Assembly: GCA_029378245.1 (NCBI GenBank)
Contig: JARKIF010000019.1
Coordinates: 1,157,739-1,221,738 of the forward strand
Length of the DNA: 64,000 nt
From: Roridomyces roridus
Taxonomy: Eukaryota; Basidiomycota; Agaricomycetes; Agaricales; Mycenaceae
Direction: 5' to 3'
Below the pieces are notes generated by a model. It had not been told where the DNA came from. It worked only from the letters and a program-made list of their open reading frames with translations, and ran no database searches. A program made the position numbers and the translations under genes. Of the stretch, positions 57,287 to 64,000 are shown piece by piece; position 1 is the stretch's first letter; every line of letters begins with the position of its first letter.

Positions 57287-59439
57287 TCACAAAATGAGCT
57301 GCGATTGCTGGAGGTTGGACCGAATGAGGTTGTCTCTGACTGTCCAATCCATGATCAGCCAGTTTGAACAATAGACATGACGAGGAATCTCACTTCCGAC
57401 AAGAACGTACGCCGTCGATTGTGTGTCCTGCACAATTTTCAATTTAATCACAAGCCAAAAAGATTGAAAAGATGAGAACGCACGATAACATTCGTCAAAT
57501 GGGAATAAAATACCCTGCTCACCGGGGACGATTGTTTCAAAATCGCACTAAACTGTTTCTTCAAATCTACCCAGCCCACACCGTTAGTACACCTGCAGAC
57601 CCAGACCGATATGTGTACGTACACCTCGACGCGCTGTCCATATCGTTAGGTCGGCGTCCATACGACGGGAGGTATTCTGAGAGTCGGATCCCCGATGACA
57701 GCTTGGCGGATAAGAGATCAGCTTTGTTGAGGAAAAGAATTATGGTGGCTCTTTGGAGTAGTCGGTTCGAGACGATGGATGTCCAGAGTTCGAATGAATC
57801 CGCCTGGCGTGGACTTGGTCAGGATACATGAAAGGGAGAGAGTGAGACGAACCAGGCGATTCACATGATGGTCCTCCGCGAGGACTTGATCAAAGGCGGA
57901 TATTGGTGCGAGGAAGATGATAGCGTCCACATCGTCAAAGTACGGCACCCATTTCGCTGTGAGTCGAGGTCGGTGGTGCTGGCGGCTGTGTTAAAGAAGG
58001 TGCTTACGGCGCTAGGCACCCGTTAGAACGGTAAATGAATGAGATAAGTGATTCACCATAGATCGTGAACCTCCGACATCAAAGATGCGAAATTCGCGGC
58101 TCGGGCCACCAACTGAATATGTGGTCGGAAGGTGAGGAGAAAACGAGTTGAGGACACTGACAGGGATCGTCCAGTTGTATTCGATGCTCGGAGATGCCCT
58201 GATAAAGCGGTGAGAAAAAAATGGGCTCCATACCCTCCCGACGTACCAATGTCTTCAAACGCGCCCTAAGGATGTGTTCTGATGCATATATCAAAAACGA
58301 ATGATACAACGGTCAAAGCACTAACCATCCGTAGGCAAGTAGCGCGGGGACGTAACCACCTCTAGTTCATCCAGAAAACTGCAGTGCATCAGCACCGAGT
58401 CATCTCAACGGCGAGACTCACAATCCAGACGACTCCTGTAACCGTACATCTCTCGCATCCAAGATGGCTCGCACAATCGGATGCGCCCACAACCTACGCA
58501 TATCCATGCTGCTGGCATGTAAGACTGGTCCAGGATCCTCTGGATCGTTCCAGTTCCCGAACCCATCAGTCGAGTGGCCCCAGGTAGTCTGGCCCACAAA
58601 GGCGTTCTTCCAGCCCGCCGCCGAGTTGACGGCAACCTCTTTGCCCCGCGGACCCGACAAGCGAGAGGTGGTAGCCATCCGTCCGTCTGAGACCGGGGAT
58701 GACAGGCGCTTTACGAGGATGTCCTCGATTTGAAGCAGTGGAAGGAGACGCGCGTGAAGCTCGAGTACTTCTGCGCTTGGGTGAGGGACGTCCCGAGGAT
58801 TTCGTGAGGAAGATGCCGTGGATTCGGCGCTGAAGGGCCGGTCTGGGGAGTTGGCCGCAAATGCGATAGCGTCTAAAATGACACGGAAGGACCGGATGAC
58901 GTTCAACTGAATTATGGCTCGCCATGATACCCGTTCGGCGTGAAAGGTCTGAGGAGAATCTCAGCAAAAGTGAGGAAAACCATGGAAGCGTGCGCACCCT
59001 AGGCTCACACATCAATTGAAAGTCTGGAGGGTGAGCATCGACAGGAGCAAGTGCGAGATAACACACTTTTGAGGGTCGTAGATTTTCCTTCAAAACGTTA
59101 GTTCCACCACCACCTTATCTCGGGGTGAATACACACCTGATTCGCTCTGTCCTACATTCGCCGATGTCAAATCTCAATTCAGTCATGTCATCTCAACGAG
59201 AGTAGCCACACACCAAGCAACAAGATCTTCACAGGTTTCGGCTGCCTCCTCACTTGCTGCCTCTCCCGACTGAGCGCGTCGTCGATATCGTCCGAGACTT
59301 GTTTCGCCGCTCGCTCGCCCATCATCCGCAGTTGCCGATCCCGAGACGATTCATTGCGCGGCGGGGCAATGGCCAAAGAGATGGGGTCGCGGTCCTCCGG
59401 GTGGGGGTGGCGCAACGTAGACCGTGGGTGAGCGTGCAT
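57287..59439 (-). CDS. Divergent heterotrimeric G-protein alpha subunit
   Basis: GTP-binding signalling protein. The N-terminal helix (RMMGERAAKQVSDDIDDAL) leads to the P-loop, built over introns as KILLLG|QSESGKST|TLKNFQL. TFHAERVSWRAIIQLNVIRS matches the alpha-helical domain entry. A long insertion (about 100 residues, rich in Ser/Pro/Gly) precedes LWAHPIVRAILDARDVRLQE and FLDELEVVTSPRYLPTD (switch I region). Switch II is FRIFDVGGSRS followed by AKWVPYFDDVDAIIFLAPIS. G4 is LFLNKADLL. The C-terminus is DTQSTA with DNLIRSNLQQSQLIL, stop at 57287-57289. The residue after DVGG, usually the catalytic Gln, is Ser, so GTP hydrolysis may be slow. A TATA-like TTTATATTA lies about 55 bp upstream of the ATG. 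Confidence 0.85.
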
Positions 59440-60664
59440 TCGGTTCGGTGAGGGAGGAAAGTTTGGGCTTTCGCGGGCCCGGAACTTGACCTTAATATAA
59501 AGAAGGTGCATACATCGACATGAAAAGAAGATCGAGGCAGCTGCATGATTGACCGGGTCGTGTCCCAATATGTTCAAATGAGTGTCGGGCGTCGATCGGG
59601 GTGGCTGTCAGATGCGGGTCTAGGACATTAGGTTTGCGCAATATCGGTAGGTCCGGGCGAGATGTGCTTATCCAGCATCGTCGGTCGGGGACTCGGTGTG
59701 ATGAGAAGGCCCGGGCGAGGACGCTCGAGAGACAGCGGTTGATGCGAGGCGGCTGCACCGGGCCACAGCACGCGTATCGGCGGATGGACGTCCAGCTAAG
59801 TACATACGCAGGGCCATGAGGAACGCGCAGGTCTGACTGGCGTATTGCACTTTCCATTTCCACCTACAGACGCCAAGTTGCTGGGCAGACAGGACGAGGA
59901 AGCTAGCTTGACCGACATACAGCGGGAACCCGCGAAATGCATCAGCAACGAGGCTGGGAAGATGAAGGGAGAGGGAAGGAAAAGAAATTTCCGTGCTGTG
60001 ATTGTGACTCGCCAAGTGTGATCCGTGCCACTCGGATGTCGGAACAACGGCCGATGAGCTGCAAAAGGATAAATCGCATACGGAAGAGATGCTCTTCGTC
60101 TCCACTTGGACATGAATTTGACGCACGCCTGATGCCGCAAATCAGACACCGACGGCGACTTGAGAATCGAAGTTCAAAATTAGTCGTCCAGTATTTTGGT
60201 GAACAGGAAACTTCCAAAAGGCACCGTTTGTCGAACGACATTCATAAATGCAAATGCACGTCAGCGCCACGGCTGTCAGTTCAGGGAGTACACTCAGGCT
60301 GGTGCCTAATTACGTTCAACTTTATCCGGTACACCGCAAATCCCCTTGAACTCGGATCAATGAAGGGCAATCGGATCGAAGTCGGATCACTCGACAACGA
60401 CTTTTGCAATTGATTCATAACCGCAACCCTGTAAGACCTCGAATCGCACCGGAGCAAGTCCGGATATACACGGACACGGACTGGGAGAAAAAAGGACTTG
60501 GTAATTGACTGCACGTAGTTCAGTTTTGTGTCAGATGATGAGACGGAATCCGACGGTCTCGGAGAACGACGGAGGTTCAAAAATCACTCGGCATTTGAAT
60601 TACATTCCCCTACATGTATCCGGATGAGTTAGCTCAACCCATATATACTCACTGGTGCCGTGCA
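59440..60664. other. Intergenic, nothing supported
   Basis: Overlapping frames of 100-150 codons on both strands show no domain. A B-box-like CCGGTGCGATTCGAGGTC occurs near 60430 (minus strand). Confidence 0.35.
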
Positions 60665-61255
60665 TCAAACCTCTTCTACGTAGCTCGGAGGAGAACTGGC
60701 TGATTCTGGGTGAATATCTGGCATGATGAGGTGTTGATCCATCAATCTGGCATGTGTGGTAGAGACCGGCAGCGGCGGACTGGGATCGGAAGGCAGTTCT
60801 GGAGCCTCCGGTTGCATCTTGCGTCCTGGACGTTGTCGATGTTGTTGCACGGCTTGATCCAACATGAATGGGACTGGCGTCAGTCCGGATACCATCTGCA
60901 TCGTCGATGGAAGCAGCGAAGTATCCCCCGTTTGCGACACGACCCGCTTCTGCTTTCCATAGAGCAGAATCGCAAATACAATGGCCACCACCACCGCGGT
61001 GGCCCCGACAGTAGCTCCAGCGATTAGACCGATGTTCAGGTTGTGTGTTGAACTATGCGGCGCCGAAGAGAACGAACTCGGCGGCCTGGAGGAAGAGCTA
61101 CTTGTAACAGTGCTGCTAGTAGAGTTCGGAACACCTGCAACCCAGGTCAGTGGCAGAAACGAGGAGATGATCACGAGACCTTGCCACCGGCAAGCGTTGA
61201 AAGTTCTGCAAATCCAACTGCCGGAGGATGCTGCCGAAACACCCTGTACACTTGT
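60665..61255 (-). pseudogene. 3' fragment of the aspartic-protease-like gene (copy 3)
   Basis: Begins abruptly near 61255 in VYRVFRQHPPAVGFAELSTL, matching the last protease segment of the copies at 45 and 50 kb. It continues through a Ser/Thr-rich stem, a helix (AGATVGATAVVVAIVFAILL), a short basic stop and a tail ending ASSPPSYVEEV. Everything upstream (signal peptide and nearly all of the protease domain) is missing, so it is a 5'-truncated duplicate. Confidence 0.75.
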
Positions 61256-61946
61256 GTTACATACTAATAAATACACTTCATTATTTAACCCACAACAGTC
61301 CTGCAACCTTCAAAGTTCAAACTCACTTGCAACCAGGTTTCGACTGCAAAAACCCCGCTACAGTTTGGGCAGGACAACACCAGCATGGCGGGCGGGATGT
61401 GCCATTGAACGGATGCAACGTGGAGTGCTTGCGTTGGGCAACTCCATGTCCACCCTGTCTATTTCCGGTTCACGGGGAGCGCAGCTACCTGTTGTTGGCG
61501 CTGCCCGTGTCTTTGGCGGGTTATACCCGCTTCATACGGCCGAGGCGGAACGTGTGGCGCCAGTGTGACAAACAAGTGACGCCACCATTGCCGCCAATAA
61601 CTGGCGCCGATGACCTCAGTTGGCGGCATGGCGGCACTTTCCGTGTGCTCCGCCCTCATAGTAACAACAACCATCTCAGTATCCCATCTATCCCTCTCCG
61701 GCTCCTTCAACCATAATCAACCTTCCACCCCGGCATGCAACGCATCCTCCCTCCGTATCCACTCGAGATACAACGGCTGCGTCGGCTACAACAGTTTGAA
61801 GAACCCCGAACTCACGAGTGGTGAGTTATCATCGATCTGGAATTGCATCCCCCGCGTCGCCGCCAAAAGCCGATGCGCTCGATGCCGCCGTTTTGGGGTA
61901 TGGGAGGCGTGCCGGGGATGTAGGTAAATATGGGCTGGCATTCAGA
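61256..61946. other. Intergenic; one weak plus-strand frame
   Basis: A frame at 61610-61927 starts with a hydrophobic stretch (MAALSVCSALIVTTTISVSH) that could be a signal peptide, but no splicing or domain supports a gene. GGCGCCA/TGGCGCC inverted repeats lie at 61555-61608. Confidence 0.3.
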
Positions 61947-63799
61947 TTAGCACGAATTGAGAAGAACGAGCAGGAAACATACCAATATCGTATAATGTTC
62001 AGGGTCAAAGTAGAATAGATACGCAAAGACCCTCCGCGTGGCTGTTATTGACGATCTCGAAACCGTACTTGACGCCCATCTCAGAGGGGATGTGCGCAAC
62101 CAGCGTCTCGCTCTCCTTGTCCATTTGCACGAAATCAGCAAAATCGGGATCCTGCTTGCGACCGGGGCGCTCGCCAATGAGGCGGAACATCCTTAGTTCA
62201 CACCGCCCGCCAAGAAGCCGAAGACCTGGCACATCATTCGTGTGGAAGAGAAAGTGATTGAAGTGCGCTATCTCGTTAAGGATATTGGGGAGGTTGTCGT
62301 GGTTGGCGTTGAGGGGGATATGCACGTCGACCACGCCGTCGAGCTGCATGGCAGGCGCACGGCGCTCAACGATGAGCAATGCCACCCTCGTCATCGGGTG
62401 CAAGACGACATGCGCGTCTTCGAGCTGCGAACTCGACGTATCGGTGGTTGACCCAGGGACCCTCAAATTCGGTAGGAAAAACCTCGGTCGCAGGAGGAAA
62501 GTCCGACGCGAATGCAACACGTAACGCAGTCTTGGATTATTCACTGATGCGGGACGACCCGCCGTCATTGGCAATAACTTGCCGAGGATCCACCGGACGA
62601 GTACCGACTCGTGCATCTTGCAACTGCAGCGCGGAGAATGACCAATTCGCACTCTTCTGACCTCTCGTCGTAGACTGCGAATATCGGTGCCAGCGACGAC
62701 ACCGGCGATGCTACCCCAGGTCGATGATGAACGAATCCCTGGAAGACGGAGCCCGCACGGGCGTCGCAGAGAGAGGACGCTGGCACCACCGGAGGGATAG
62801 CCCTGCCGAAGATCAACGCCGTCGTTGAATCCGATACAGCTGGGTCTTGATGTGCCAAGATGTTTGTCGAGTAAAGCGTGTAGCTCTCTGTATGTCGTGT
62901 TCTTCAGCGGGAGAAGTGCACTCAGACATGCGACGAAGGGCGGGTGAAGCGGCCGTGTATTACCGTCGGGTCGTCTGCAGTGCTGGATTCACGTGCGGGC
63001 TCCATCTGCTTGCATGCCGCAAGAATTACGCAGATTTGCGCTGCGGAGGTCAGACGCCCGGTCGGAACGAGGAGGTGGCGATCAAGATGGGCAGGGATGG
63101 GCAGGGAGGGTAGATAGGCGAGCGCGCAGTACCGGAGTCGGGGAGCTCTGCTCGTGCGATTCCGCTACTATGGCACGAGTCGAGGATGACGGTCTGCGGA
63201 AAAGTCGGCTTTGGCAGGAAGAAGAGAAAAATCACGCACGATGTTATCGCCCTTGGTGTAAGCGAGGTTGAGCAGAAGTGCGCCCAACACATAGTCCGGG
63301 ATACCGTGGACGTATTTTCCATTCACGATTGCGTGCTCGTCGTGAGGGCAGATGGTCTCAATCCTGCCATCCATCGACAGCTTATTGTCCGTCGCATCCA
63401 CACGGCTTCCATGCCCCGCGAAGAAAAGATCATCGGCGTATGGCCTCCATTGGGAATGGCGGGGTTGTTAAGGAGGTGAGCGGTGAAGGTATCGAGGATA
63501 CCACTGCGAGTGGCGTCTTCGTTGAGTAGTACTTTGACTTGAAGGTCGAAACCGTTCTGCGTGCAGTAAATATCCAGGAATGATTTGAAGAGAGTCGCAT
63601 CGTTGACGCAGCCTTGAAGCGGCGGCAGGATGTCCTGTGCGATGTACTGGAGACGTGTAAGGCTCCTTCGGCCAGAATCACGGGCGACCTACCTTGTTGA
63701 TTCCAACGATCAGGGCAAAAACTGGGGCTTCAGTGGGACGGCACTGGCCATGGGGATGGTGTGTGGTAGAGGCGCCCGGTTGAGCTTCTCATGGCTCAT
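61947..63799 (-). pseudogene. Caspase-like (peptidase C14) gene, multiple frameshifts
   Basis: Start at 63799: MSHEKLNRAPLPHTIP, then FFALIVGINK and, after an intron, YIAQDILPPLQGCVNDATLF. The catalytic His motif FFAGHGSRVDATDNKLSMDG and Cys motif VILDSCHSSGIARAELP are present. The C-terminal part has GVVDVHIPLNANHDNLPNIL, EIAHFNHFLFHTNDVPG, LRMFRLIGERPGRKQDPD and AYLFYFDPEHYTI. Consecutive blocks lie in different frames without introns to connect them: before FFAGHGSR (near 63430), at HGRFT/ACLSAL (near 62930) and at NSHAEG/FAYLFYF (near 62020). The gene is either decayed or the sequence has several indel errors. Intact members are fungal metacaspase-like proteases. Confidence 0.65.
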
Positions 63800-64000
63800 T
63801 CGGGCGCTTGTGGCGTATAATTCAATGCCAGCGAACAGTCAACTTAGGCGCCATAGAAGTAACGCGACATCTTCGGAGGTGCTATCGACTCGACGTCCTT
63901 TTTGCACGGAAATCTTGAATGCTTAGCGGGCATAGCCAGGAGAAATTGAAGGAGGAGCAAGGGAAGAGCAGGGATGGGTGAGAAAAGTAGCCGGCCCGGA
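63800..64000. other. Upstream region of the caspase-like gene
   Basis: No feature recognised up to the window end. Confidence 0.3.

Noticed and set aside
59668..60149. Minus-strand frames of 117-152 codons upstream of the G-alpha gene
   Set aside because: Mutually overlapping, no domain, no conserved splice sites.

Overview
The window is nuclear DNA of a filamentous basidiomycete, almost certainly an agaricomycete mushroom. Genes are cut by many 45-60 bp introns with GT...AG ends. The protein families are typical of that group: a DUF6535 protein, several MYND-finger paralogues, a basidiomycete-type P450, a copper radical oxidase, a TRI5-type terpene synthase, a divergent G-alpha subunit and a C14 caspase. 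No bacterial features are seen.

Layout. 1-12 kb is ordinary genic DNA: two tandem NmrA-like dehydrogenase genes flanking an intact P450, a secreted GtaA-type glutaminase, an F-box/LRR-like protein and a small PPxY-tailed membrane protein. 12.6-20.9 kb is one very large minus-strand gene joining a DUF6535 membrane domain to a long series of HEAT/ARM repeats. 21.8-25.6 kb holds a MYND-finger gene and its decayed tandem copy. 25.8-32.3 kb is a decayed DNA transposon: 72-bp terminal inverted repeats (TIRs, 78% identical) bracket a transposase-like gene with a possible D-D-E triad, and three smaller transposons have jumped into that gene. 34-40.3 kb carries a TRI5-type terpene synthase and a glyoxal-oxidase-type copper radical oxidase. 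42.4-44.6 kb has a truncated RPA1 N-terminal fragment and another MYND gene. 45-51.9 kb is a tandem duplication of a membrane-anchored aspartic-protease-like gene that has lost its catalytic aspartates; one copy is riddled with insertions, and a third 3' fragment lies at 60.7-61.3 kb. 52-54.9 kb is another DNA transposon with 33-bp TIRs and a perfect 8-bp target duplication, holding a frameshifted gene and a nested hAT-type MITE. 55.4-63.8 kb has a SUZ-domain gene, a G-alpha-like gene and a decayed caspase-like gene.

The main theme is transposon biology. At least nine elements can be delimited by TIRs, and eight of them also by target-site duplications (TSDs): 8 bp with TAGGG ends (hAT-like), TA (mariner-like), 6 bp with TATGG ends (unassigned), 3 bp, and 8 bp with AGGCCC ends. 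Taking the insertions out in the 26-32 kb transposon restores open codons at each exon site, so they date after the host gene. The best candidates for undescribed biology are the long-TIR element with its transposase-like gene, the AGGCCC element, the TATGG family, and the TM/PPxY-tailed pseudo-proteases.

Genes were reconstructed by eye from six-frame translations and splice consensus. Exon limits are well supported where stated, but terminal exons and many internal introns are approximate.
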